A stretch of DNA of 17,278 bases from Planctomycetaceae bacterium UBA2972 (GTDB lineage: Bacteria; Planctomycetota; Planctomycetia; Pirellulales; Pirellulaceae). The stretch is taken from the NCBI GenBank assembly GCA_002348315.1, contig DEAW01000017.1:1-17278 (forward strand), in the 5' to 3' direction. The notes beneath the pieces were generated by a model. The model searched no databases. It was given only the letters and a program-made list of their open reading frames with translations, and was not told the DNA's origin. Shown here in pieces: positions 5,279-13,716 of the stretch. The translations under genes were made by a program, and so were the position numbers. Each line of letters begins with the position of its first letter. Position 1 is the first letter of the stretch.

Positions 5279-7783
5279 ATGAACGCACAAGAGTTTGTGG
5301 ATCTCGTAACTCGTCTCAACGTACTGGATGCCAGTGCGCTCGAGCAATTACGTAATCAGCAAGCCATACAAGCGAATCAGGCAACCCCACAGCAACTTCT
5401 GAAGCAGCTGCTGGACAATGGGCAGATCACTCGAGATAAAGCCAAATGGGTGATGGCTGAAATTCAAAAACAGGAGTCCACCAGTCAGACGGACGATGAC
5501 GACGTGATCGATCTGTCTCAGGCTAACTTTGCAACAGACTCAGCTGCCGAGGATGAGGTCGAGGAGATTATCGACCTGGGGCAAGCGAATTTGTCTGAAG
5601 TTGCGGATGATTCAGACGACGATGATGTCATTGATCTGGATGCATTTGGGGCAGAGTCGGAATCGAATGAATCGGATTCTGATTCGAGTAGCAAACAGGC
5701 GATGAATCGACGTAGTGAGATCGAAGAGGAAGAGGAAGCCAACTGGGGTGGTCTGATGATCATTGGCAATGCGCTGATTTTTGGCTTGTTGTGTGTCTTT
5801 GGCGTGATCCTCTATGTGTTTCTGGCTAACTTCACGGCAAATCGGCAATGGGAAAGTGCTCTGAAACAATACAATGGCGGCTCTTACCAACAAGCCAAGA
5901 GTCGTATGGATTCTTTTGTTGAAGAATTTCCCAATGACGAGAATGCTAATAAAGCTCGAATCTATGCCATTCTTTCAGAAGTAAATATTCAACTGGTTAG
6001 TGTTCGTAAGGATTCGATCGACCGGATTCGTGATGCCCTGCTCGACGGCGACACAAGAACTGGGTTTAAGGAAGAAGCCGAGGTTGAACTTAAATCCCTG
6101 ATGCCGCGTTTGGCCGAATATTATGTGAATGCTGCTCGGATTCTTCCTGGCATAGAAGAAAAGCAAGAATATGTTCAGTTGACTCAGAAGACTCTGGACG
6201 TTATCGACGAAGTTCAGGTCTTGAGAGATGCTCGAGCGGAAAACGCCTTTATTGCCAGACTCGATAATATTAAGCGAGTGATGAATGAAGCTAAAGGGCT
6301 GATCGCTCGTGCAGAAAATTTAGATCAAACGCTCACAAAAATCGAAGGCTATATAGAAGCCGATGCATTGGATGATGCGTTTATCGCAAGAAATACACTC
6401 ATTAGTACTTACGCCGAATTGAAATCCAATCAGGCACTACGAGATATGGTCACTCGTATTTCAGAAGCTGAGCAAAAGCGAGTGTTCGCTGTTGAGGCCA
6501 CAATTCAACCTCATAACGATGCCATTCCTGTTCCACCCGAGCACAAGGTTATTGTGGCAACTCGTAACGGGCGCAATATTTCCGGAGTCCAGGGGTATTT
6601 CGTGACCGTTTTGGCCGGTGACAGTGTTTACGGTATTGAGTTGTCGACAGGGCGAGTCAATTGGCGACGATTTGTAGGTTTGCAAACGAATCTCCACCCG
6701 GTTCGCGTCTCGGAAGAGGGGCTTTCAGATACAATTCTGGTTGACGGTGCGAGATTTGAAATCGTTCGGGTCGATTCGGCTACGGGCGAGCAAAAGTGGA
6801 GACTTCCTGTTGGCGGAGCATTTTCTCAACCCACAATATTTAACGGCCTTCTTTACTGCAACACCCACTTGCAACGGACGTTGCAATTTAAAGGGGAAGA
6901 CGGAGAGATTGCTGAACAGGAAGTATTAGTCGGGTCGCTGTTAACGATTGACCCGGAGACTGGGATTGTCGAGCGACAAATTCAGTATCCGATGGGAACC
7001 CATGTGAGTCCCGGTTTCGATGACGAGAATGGAATTATTTATCAGATAGGTGATCATTCCAACTTGTATGCCATTTCAGCAGTCACAGGAGAATGTGTGG
7101 GAGTCTACTATGTGGGGCATACTGACAGAGCGATTGCAGTACCGGCTGTTTATGCAGTTGGTTATGTAATCCTGATTCAAAATCGTGAGTCCAGTTCGAC
7201 ATTACATGTTTTAGAACATGGAGATAATGGTTTTAAGTTGGGGCAGGACTCAAAGACGTTGCCAAGTCTGGTGAAAATGCCTCCTCAGGTTTTCGGGCGT
7301 CGTTTGCTCGTGTCGACCGATTTAGGGCAAATCTACGTTTATGATGTCGATCCCAATCTCCCCAATCCCATTGGGCCATTGGCTGTCATGGCATCGTTTG
7401 AAGGTGAATATGATGATCCTATACGGGAATTTGGTTTAGCTCAGGACGGGATCCTCTACATGGGTGGTCGAGGCCTGGTTAAGTATCAAATTCAATCTCA
7501 ATTAGGACAACTGAAAAAGGATTGGGCAAAGTTTCAAACGGCTGTGTTTGTTGCTCCGATTCAAAAGTTTGGCAACGTTGTGGTGTATTCGCGACAAAAG
7601 CAGAATACAACCCGAGTGACGATTTCCGGGCATTTGGTGAAAGACGTAAATGCTTCATGGGAGGTAGACCTGGCAAGGACTGCCGGCTCGGCATTTGCAC
7701 CATCGTTGCCGGTGGAGGGACTGACAGTTATCCCTCAGCGTATCAAACAGACGATTACAAGCTCAGCGGGAGCAGAGGAATAA
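5279..7783 (+). CDS. Membrane-anchored TPR/PQQ-type beta-propeller protein A with kinase-like N-terminal module
   Basis: 834 residues in five parts. Residues 1-65 are a small helical domain (QEFVDLVTRLNVLD, then QLLKQLLDNGQITRDKAKWV) also seen at the N-terminus of the next protein and of the kinase encoded at 15641-17014. Residues 72-155 are a strongly acidic linker with three copies of a D-[VI]-I-D-L motif (near 75-83, 96-104 and 115-121). Residues about 157-184 are one membrane helix (MIIGNALIFGLLCVFGVILY). Residues about 188-400 are TPR-like and coiled helices (WESALKQYNGGSYQQA onward). Residues about 425-810 are blade repeats of a PQQ/quinoprotein-type propeller, for example VYGIELSTGRVNWRRFVG and LYAISAVTGECVGVY. 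No signal peptide is seen, so the N-terminus should be cytoplasmic and the propeller outside. Quinone-enzyme activity is not implied; such propellers often bind proteins. The start is ATG 5279, 15 bases after exbD-2, with only a weak AGGG upstream. Confidence 0.82.
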   Translation: MNAQEFVDLVTRLNVLDASALEQLRNQQAIQANQATPQQLLKQLLDNGQITRDKAKWVMAEIQKQESTSQTDDDDVIDLSQANFATDSAAEDEVEEIIDLGQANLSEVADDSDDDDVIDLDAFGAESESNESDSDSSSKQAMNRRSEIEEEEEANWGGLMIIGNALIFGLLCVFGVILYVFLANFTANRQWESALKQYNGGSYQQAKSRMDSFVEEFPNDENANKARIYAILSEVNIQLVSVRKDSIDRIRDALLDGDTRTGFKEEAEVELKSLMPRLAEYYVNAARILPGIEEKQEYVQLTQKTLDVIDEVQVLRDARAENAFIARLDNIKRVMNEAKGLIARAENLDQTLTKIEGYIEADALDDAFIARNTLISTYAELKSNQALRDMVTRISEAEQKRVFAVEATIQPHNDAIPVPPEHKVIVATRNGRNISGVQGYFVTVLAGDSVYGIELSTGRVNWRRFVGLQTNLHPVRVSEEGLSDTILVDGARFEIVRVDSATGEQKWRLPVGGAFSQPTIFNGLLYCNTHLQRTLQFKGEDGEIAEQEVLVGSLLTIDPETGIVERQIQYPMGTHVSPGFDDENGIIYQIGDHSNLYAISAVTGECVGVYYVGHTDRAIAVPAVYAVGYVILIQNRESSSTLHVLEHGDNGFKLGQDSKTLPSLVKMPPQVFGRRLLVSTDLGQIYVYDVDPNLPNPIGPLAVMASFEGEYDDPIREFGLAQDGILYMGGRGLVKYQIQSQLGQLKKDWAKFQTAVFVAPIQKFGNVVVYSRQKQNTTRVTISGHLVKDVNASWEVDLARTAGSAFAPSLPVEGLTVIPQRIKQTITSSAGAEE

Positions 7784-7842
7784 CTGAATTGCAAGCGATG
7801 CATATACGAATGATAGTTTGCCTTCGGTGGAGTGTGTGACGA

Positions 7843-10800
7843 ATGAGCGTCGAAGAATTTATAGATCAGATTGCCGGAAAAGGGTTGCTTGATGAAACCC
7901 TGCTTCAGCGACTGCGCCGTGACGCAACAGTTGAAGGAAATCAATGGACGCCGCAGGATGTCATTAAATTCCTTGTCGACCAGGGACATCTCACACGGTT
8001 TCAAGGAAAGAACCTGCTCAAAGAAGCGCAGACTGCTCAGGCCCCGGCCCACGATACATTGGATTTGGCGGCAAGCGAGTCCATTGATGGACTAAGTATC
8101 GGTGTTGTTGATGACGACGACGATGATGACGATGAGATTATTGATTTGGAAGCAGCGATGCCTGCGACCGTGACGAATCAGACCTCTGCTGAAACGCTAG
8201 ACGATGTTGTCGACTTAAGTCAGGCCAATGCGTTGGAAAATGGTGATCAGCAGGTTCCCCAAACCGTTCCGACCCAACCTATGCCGACCATGCCCGGACC
8301 TGCCCAAACCGGAACCATGGAAATGGAAGTTGCCGAAGAATCAGCGGGGTTTGCCTATGAAGAAATCCCAACGACTCTGCTCGACAAGCAGTTTAATAAC
8401 CAGATTTGGGACCGACGATTTCTGTATGCCACAATGGTTGTCCTGCTGATCTTTGTCGGTGGCGGAGGAGTATTTTACTTCGTCATCAATAACAAATCAG
8501 CAGATGCAAAATTTGAGGCGGCATTGGCGGAGTATAATCAGTCAAATTATCAGGCAGCGCAGCAAAGTATGCAGGAATTTGCTGATATGTTTCCGGCAGA
8601 CGAAAAGGCAAATGATGCATGGGCGTTATTTTACCTAAGCCGGATTCATCTTCAGGTGCAATCACAGGAAGGTACGGCGATTGAGGAAATTACCGCAGCA
8701 ATTACGACGGGGAAAGACATTCCCGGTTTTTCAAGCAAGGCGCGTGATGAACTGAAGGTTGTACTCCCTAATTTCACTAAAGTCTTTCTGGGACGTGCCG
8801 AAGCGACTTCGATCCTGGTAGACAAGAGAGATAATTACGAACTGGCAGTGCGTGCACTTGAATTAATTGATCTTCCGGGAGCACTTGGCACAACTCGTAG
8901 TGAACCCGCAGTACGAACTGAATTGGAGGCCATCGATGAACGAATGGCAACCGTGAAGCGTCATATCGATAGAGATTCTCACCTGAAGCATGCTCTGGAA
9001 GAAATGAGTGTTGCTGTGAGCAGTGGTGCAGTCGCCCGGGCCTTTGACAGCCGTGCAGTGCTGCTGGCGTTATATCCGGAGCTTCAAGGTGACGAGCGTT
9101 TGTTCTCGAGTTTGCAACGGATGATCGATACCGAACGCGTTTTGGTGAAAAAGGTCAGCCCCACGTGGCAACCGCAGGCGGCGCCCTCAGCGTCAGGTAA
9201 AGGACCTGCAGTCACCTCATCCACTACCGGACAGTCGATTGCCGGAGTAGAGGGGCAGTTAGCCGTTTTAGCTGGAGGTAATGTCGTTGGATTAACCATC
9301 GCTGATGGCAAGGTGGTCTGGCAGCATTTTGTCGGACTACAAACGACGCTTGCTCCGACTCAGGTAGGTTCGTTAACGGTTTTCGTCAATGAAGTCACCA
9401 GTGAGATTTCGGCAGTCGAAAATTCCAGCGGTACACTGCGTTGGCGATTGGCTGTCGACGGAAGGATTACTTCGCTTTCTTCTCAAAGTGACACTGCCGT
9501 TGTAACGATGGTGGGAGAAAATGGTGGAACGTTACTGGTTTTGGATGGCTCCAATGGCAATGTCCGAACTCAGATTCATACGTCCATAGGGCTCAGTACT
9601 GCACCGGCGTTTAATACTGATGCAAGTGTTGTTTATATCGTCGGTGAGCATTCCTTTGTCTATGCGATTGCTCTGGCTGACGGTAAATGCCTAGATATTT
9701 ACTCTCAAAATCATGGTGTAGGTTCCATCGCTTACCCACCGGTGTTTGCAGAGGGTTATGTCGTTGTCGCTCAGGATTTAGATGCTGAAGTCGGATTAGT
9801 GACCCTCAAACACGAAGGTCTGGGAGAACTAGCCGAGAGCGGTGAAGTGTTACGTGTACCGGGAATGTTGTCTTCGGCATTAAAAGTCGTTGGCGACCGC
9901 TTACTGGTGACGACCGATGTTGGGGAACTGCGTTTATTTGAAGTTGCTCCTCAGAATAATTTGGCTGACTCTGTGCTCCAGCCATTGGCCGCAACGACGC
10001 TGGCCGGGAAGCAACCTGCCCGACACTTTAACGAGATGAGCGTGGATTCGGTCAGTGTTGGCTCAACGGGGATCACTAACTATGCCATTACAGAGGACGG
10101 GCAATTGAACCGCCTCTCGCAGATTTATCCTGGTGATGTTGTGGTAGCCAGTTCACAGGAGATTTCTTCCGTTGTTATTGCACAACGCAAACGCGTGGGA
10201 GTTAGTTCAGTTACTGTTTCCGGTGCCGCCGGCAGCGATGTGCCTCCGAGTTGGGAAACGGAATTGTCGGCTCTTGCAGATAGCGTCATCGTGGCGCAGG
10301 GTGATACGGCCGTTACCGTCGATGCGATTGCTCAGGTGTTCGACGTCAAAGTTGGCGGTAACTCGGAAAGTGAAACTTCCCTGAATTCAGGGCTTGGGTA
10401 TTCACACGCCATTGCGATTGGCGATAAATTGGTTCTGCAAAGCTTAACCGGTTCAACGGATTTTCTGGTGTTTGATACCGTTGCGGCGGGAACGACACCT
10501 GCCAATATTCAATTGCAGGGACTCATTGGCCAACCAGCAGGGCCAGGCGGTTCATTTAGGGGGCGGTTACTGCTTCCTGTTAGCGATGGTCAATTGGCGT
10601 TATTCGATGTGACGACGGGTAAACAATCGTTAGTAGCATATCACCCAGTCAAACAACCGGGCGAAGTCGTCCGCTGGTCCGACTTTGCGTTGCCATCGGA
10701 TAACGCAAATACGTTTTTGGTGATTCGCGATCGTAAGTCATTGCAAAAGATTGGTATCAATGCACTGCCTGTACCTCATCTGGAATTAGTGGGCGAAATG

Positions 10801-11271
10801 TTTTTTGACGCTCCAGTCTACAACCAGGTAGCTGCTACAGGAGAAACGGCTTATTTGATTCGCAGGGGTCGCAATAACGACGAGATTGTCGGGGTGTCGT
10901 ATGACAAGTTGGACGAGCGGAGTTCTCAGGAGGTTTCCGGTCGGGTCGTTTGGGGACCTTATCGACTTGGGAATATTGTCCTGGTCTACACATCTGGAAG
11001 TCGTCTTTACGGTTTTGGGCCGCAACAGGAGTTGTTGTGGCGTAGTGATCAGCAGGTAGATCTGACTCCTGTGGGGGGTGGGTTGCAGATTGGTGATCAG
11101 ATATTAGTGACCGGTCTGGATGGAACGTTGTGGCGAGTGAATGCTGCCGATGGAACAACGATTAGTGAAGTGAATCTAAATAAACGAGTGATTGGCACTC
11201 CATTTGTCGTGTCTGAAGAAGTTTGGATACCGACAGAATCAGGAGTGTTGTCAGGAACCGTACTGGAATGA
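7843..11271 (+). CDS. Membrane-anchored TPR/double beta-propeller protein B, paralogue of A
   Basis: 1142 residues, colinear with protein A and probably derived from it by tandem duplication. It has the same N-terminal module (EEFIDQIAGKGLLDETLLQR, then VIKFLVDQGHLTRFQGKNLL; residues 1-65). The acidic linker (about 70-170) has an eight-residue Asp run at 90-97, the motifs EIIDLEAAM and DVVDLSQAN, and a Pro/Met-rich part. One membrane helix lies at about 192-216, followed by a TPR-like unit starting FEAALAEYNQSNYQAA and coiled helices. A first propeller starts near residue 465 (IAGVEGQLAVLAGG). Unlike A, it continues for about 310 more residues past 830 with further blade repeats ending IGDQILVTGLDGTLWRVNAA, probably a second propeller. 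GGAG at 7829-7832, ten bases upstream, supports ATG 7843. Expected topology is N-terminus in the cytoplasm and propellers outside. The ligand is unknown. Confidence 0.82.
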   Translation: MSVEEFIDQIAGKGLLDETLLQRLRRDATVEGNQWTPQDVIKFLVDQGHLTRFQGKNLLKEAQTAQAPAHDTLDLAASESIDGLSIGVVDDDDDDDDEIIDLEAAMPATVTNQTSAETLDDVVDLSQANALENGDQQVPQTVPTQPMPTMPGPAQTGTMEMEVAEESAGFAYEEIPTTLLDKQFNNQIWDRRFLYATMVVLLIFVGGGGVFYFVINNKSADAKFEAALAEYNQSNYQAAQQSMQEFADMFPADEKANDAWALFYLSRIHLQVQSQEGTAIEEITAAITTGKDIPGFSSKARDELKVVLPNFTKVFLGRAEATSILVDKRDNYELAVRALELIDLPGALGTTRSEPAVRTELEAIDERMATVKRHIDRDSHLKHALEEMSVAVSSGAVARAFDSRAVLLALYPELQGDERLFSSLQRMIDTERVLVKKVSPTWQPQAAPSASGKGPAVTSSTTGQSIAGVEGQLAVLAGGNVVGLTIADGKVVWQHFVGLQTTLAPTQVGSLTVFVNEVTSEISAVENSSGTLRWRLAVDGRITSLSSQSDTAVVTMVGENGGTLLVLDGSNGNVRTQIHTSIGLSTAPAFNTDASVVYIVGEHSFVYAIALADGKCLDIYSQNHGVGSIAYPPVFAEGYVVVAQDLDAEVGLVTLKHEGLGELAESGEVLRVPGMLSSALKVVGDRLLVTTDVGELRLFEVAPQNNLADSVLQPLAATTLAGKQPARHFNEMSVDSVSVGSTGITNYAITEDGQLNRLSQIYPGDVVVASSQEISSVVIAQRKRVGVSSVTVSGAAGSDVPPSWETELSALADSVIVAQGDTAVTVDAIAQVFDVKVGGNSESETSLNSGLGYSHAIAIGDKLVLQSLTGSTDFLVFDTVAAGTTPANIQLQGLIGQPAGPGGSFRGRLLLPVSDGQLALFDVTTGKQSLVAYHPVKQPGEVVRWSDFALPSDNANTFLVIRDRKSLQKIGINALPVPHLELVGEMFFDAPVYNQVAATGETAYLIRRGRNNDEIVGVSYDKLDERSSQEVSGRVVWGPYRLGNIVLVYTSGSRLYGFGPQQELLWRSDQQVDLTPVGGGLQIGDQILVTGLDGTLWRVNAADGTTISEVNLNKRVIGTPFVVSEEVWIPTESGVLSGTVLE

Positions 11272-11273
11272 TT

Positions 11274-11277
11274 GGAG
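11274..11277 (+). promoter_or_regulatory. Ribosome-binding site fixing the start of the solute-binding-protein gene
   Basis: GGAG lies 10 bases before ATG 11288. The frame is open further upstream to 11192, inside the preceding gene, but this site and the signal sequence that follows favour ATG 11288. Confidence 0.6.
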
Positions 11278-11287
11278 TGCGGGACTG

Positions 11288-13708
11288 ATGAAAGTGTGTA
11301 AATCAATGATCGACAAATTCCTGAATGAGCGACTTCGACGTTGGAGCCGGTTGTCTTTGGCATGGGCCGTTCTGGTCGGAGTGTTCTTTTCGGCAACGGT
11401 ATGGAGTCAGGACAAAGTTGAAGAGAACCTGATTGAGCGGTTGGAAGGTACGATTCCGTACGACGAGATTACGGTTAAAGCTGAAGACGATACGGTCGAA
11501 GTGATTCAGTTGGAATTACTCGATATACCGGGAAGAGGTACTCCGGAATTAAAGACAAACGGAAAACTCGAAATCAGATTGTTGGGTAATCCGGACGACG
11601 TCTATGAAGTCTTTTGGCGGGATATCACGAAGATTCGTTTATACGAAGACATCATGATCGATGAGATCAACGGGTATATCGATAGCTTGAAATTTGATGA
11701 AGCTTTTGATTATTTGTTGTTTCTCCGTTCCGAGTACTCTAATCTGCCGGGAACTCAGGAAGTCCTAGCTCGCTATCAGTATTCTCAGGGAGCGGACTGG
11801 CTGAAAAAAGGGCGTAACTTAGAAGCACTTTCGCTCCTTGAGTCGCTCTATGAAAACTTTCCGGAATTTGTCTTTGATGGCGGACCGGATAATGCAAAGA
11901 CCAAATTAAACGAAGCTGCTCAGGCGGTATTGAAAGACTACCTGGATGCTCAGAAAATCGTCTTAGCTCGCCGCTTTAGCCAACGACTTATAAAGACGCA
12001 TGGTGTTTCAGCCGTGCCTGCGGCACTCGATACTCTACGCACACTACGTGATATCGCAACTGGTAAACGGGATGAAGCCCGTAGGCTGCTGGACGAAGGA
12101 AAGCTGCGTGAAGCTCAAAAGGCTGTGCGTGAAATGATCGAGATCTTTCCTCAAGTCAGTGGTGGTCGAGAAATCGCAGTCGAAGCCATTCGCAAATATC
12201 CGCTTGTCACGGTGGGGACTATTTACCCTTCACTCGAAGATGACCGCAGTCGTATGGATAATTGGGCGGCGCGGCGGACAGGGACTTTGACACGACGCAT
12301 GATCATGGAATATGAAGGGCCTGGTACGGATCGTGGAGAGTACACAACTCCATTTGGTGACGTAAAACAAGGGAGTGATCGTAAGACTATTCGTATTCGC
12401 ATTAACCCACTTAAACTCTCTGAAGATAATCAGATCTACGGTTTTCATCTGGCTGAACGTCTGCTGAAAATGGCGGAACCGCTGGATGCCACTTATAACG
12501 CTCAGTGGGCTTCGATTTTTGAGCGAGTTGAAGTCACAGGCGTCTTTGATGTGGTTGTTCACTTGCAGCGGCCTCATGTGCTTCCGGAGGCCATGCTACA
12601 GGTTTTTCTGGATGCGTCGATTGCAAGGGATTCAGAAGAAGCACAGGATGGTCCGTTTATCCCCGAGCCTCCGGGGGAAGAAGGAGTGCGTTATGTAACC
12701 AACCCTAAAGACCCCTTCCCTGTCACGTCGGATGATCCGAACTTTATCCCGCCCTCAGAAGTTTTAGAGATTCAGTTCGAAGAGCAGAAGGATCTGATCA
12801 AAGCACTACGGAAAGGTGATGTTGATGTCGTCGATCGGTTATCACCGGTAACCGCTATTCAACTAAGTGAAGAACCGGGATCCACGATCAAAGTCGTTCC
12901 CTATGCACTACCCACAATTCATATGCTTGTCCCTAATTATGATGAGCCCTATATGAAGAACGATCTCTTTCGACGAGCAATTCTTTATGGAATTATGCGG
13001 GAAGCGACGCTCAATGAACTGATTTTGAAAAATCGACGAATTCCCGGTTGTCAGGTGGTCAGTGGCCCGTTTTCTCCCGGGATGGGAGTGGATGATCCGC
13101 TGAGCTATGCTTACAACCGTGACATGGTTCCTCGCCCGTACGCTCCACACCTGGCCGTCGTATTGACGAAGTTGGCCGAGCAACGGTTGCAGGAACAGGC
13201 GGAAAAGAAGGAAGAAGAACCACCCCCGATTCCGGAATTGGTGATTGGTTATCCGGCAGAAGATGACGCGCGAGTAGCCTGTACGGCATTTAAATTTCAG
13301 TTAGAGCAGTTGGAAGTGTTCAAAGTGAAACTCGTCGAATTTGAAAAAGGCCAGTCCATCGATACGACAGGTGAATGTAATCTAACCTATATGAAAGTTG
13401 CGATGTGGGAGCCGATTGTGGATACCGCTCGCTTGATTTCTCCGAATGGAATCGCGGCTATTACGGACGATCATGTTAACCGTAGTGTTCAGTGGATGGA
13501 ACGGGCGATACGCTGGCCTGAGGTTCGGAACCGGGTACGTCAGGTGCATCGGATTGCACATGAAAAGGCTGCCGTATTACCGCTTTGGCAACTGCGAGAA
13601 TATTTTGCGCATCGTGAAGGTATTACGCTGGGAACTGAATCTCCGGTTTCTCTTTATCACGGTATTCAACGCTGGCAACTTGTGCCGAACTTTGAAGACG
13701 AAGAGTAA
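11288..13708 (+). CDS. TPR-like plus family 5 extracellular solute-binding protein fusion
   Basis: 806 residues. A basic n-region (NERLRRWSR) and hydrophobic segment (about 22-38, LSLAWAVLVGVFFSATV) form a signal peptide with a likely cut after VWS, or a membrane anchor; no lipobox is seen. Residues about 60-120 look like a small beta domain. Residues about 123-300 are helical repeats resembling TPRs (FDEAFDYLLFLRSEY, EALSLLESLYENFPEF, LREAQKAVREMIEIFP). Residues about 303-800 resemble SBP family 5 (DppA/OppA/NikA type): DRSRMDNWAARRTGTLTRR, FERVEVTGVFDVVVHLQRPH, then ALRKGDVDVVDRLSP and NDLFRRAILYGI, the usual block of a peptide-binding protein. No ABC permease or ATPase gene is nearby. The binding domain may therefore serve the ExbB/ExbD complex as a ligand sensor rather than an ABC importer. 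The family assignment is by motif and moderately sure; the TPR part is less so. Confidence 0.75.
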   Translation: MKVCKSMIDKFLNERLRRWSRLSLAWAVLVGVFFSATVWSQDKVEENLIERLEGTIPYDEITVKAEDDTVEVIQLELLDIPGRGTPELKTNGKLEIRLLGNPDDVYEVFWRDITKIRLYEDIMIDEINGYIDSLKFDEAFDYLLFLRSEYSNLPGTQEVLARYQYSQGADWLKKGRNLEALSLLESLYENFPEFVFDGGPDNAKTKLNEAAQAVLKDYLDAQKIVLARRFSQRLIKTHGVSAVPAALDTLRTLRDIATGKRDEARRLLDEGKLREAQKAVREMIEIFPQVSGGREIAVEAIRKYPLVTVGTIYPSLEDDRSRMDNWAARRTGTLTRRMIMEYEGPGTDRGEYTTPFGDVKQGSDRKTIRIRINPLKLSEDNQIYGFHLAERLLKMAEPLDATYNAQWASIFERVEVTGVFDVVVHLQRPHVLPEAMLQVFLDASIARDSEEAQDGPFIPEPPGEEGVRYVTNPKDPFPVTSDDPNFIPPSEVLEIQFEEQKDLIKALRKGDVDVVDRLSPVTAIQLSEEPGSTIKVVPYALPTIHMLVPNYDEPYMKNDLFRRAILYGIMREATLNELILKNRRIPGCQVVSGPFSPGMGVDDPLSYAYNRDMVPRPYAPHLAVVLTKLAEQRLQEQAEKKEEEPPPIPELVIGYPAEDDARVACTAFKFQLEQLEVFKVKLVEFEKGQSIDTTGECNLTYMKVAMWEPIVDTARLISPNGIAAITDDHVNRSVQWMERAIRWPEVRNRVRQVHRIAHEKAAVLPLWQLREYFAHREGITLGTESPVSLYHGIQRWQLVPNFEDEE

Positions 13709-13716
13709 GAATTTGT

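Noticed and set aside
5268..5282. Four-codon ORF (MTKQ) whose TGA overlaps the ATG of propeller protein A
   Set aside because: It has no properly spaced ribosome-binding site and its length is easily explained by chance. Translational coupling from exbD-2 is simpler.
5279..11271. Quinoprotein dehydrogenase activity for the propeller proteins
   Set aside because: Only blade repeats are seen. There is no dehydrogenase active-site region, cysteine pair or cytochrome motif (CxxCH), so the name PQQ-type refers to fold only.
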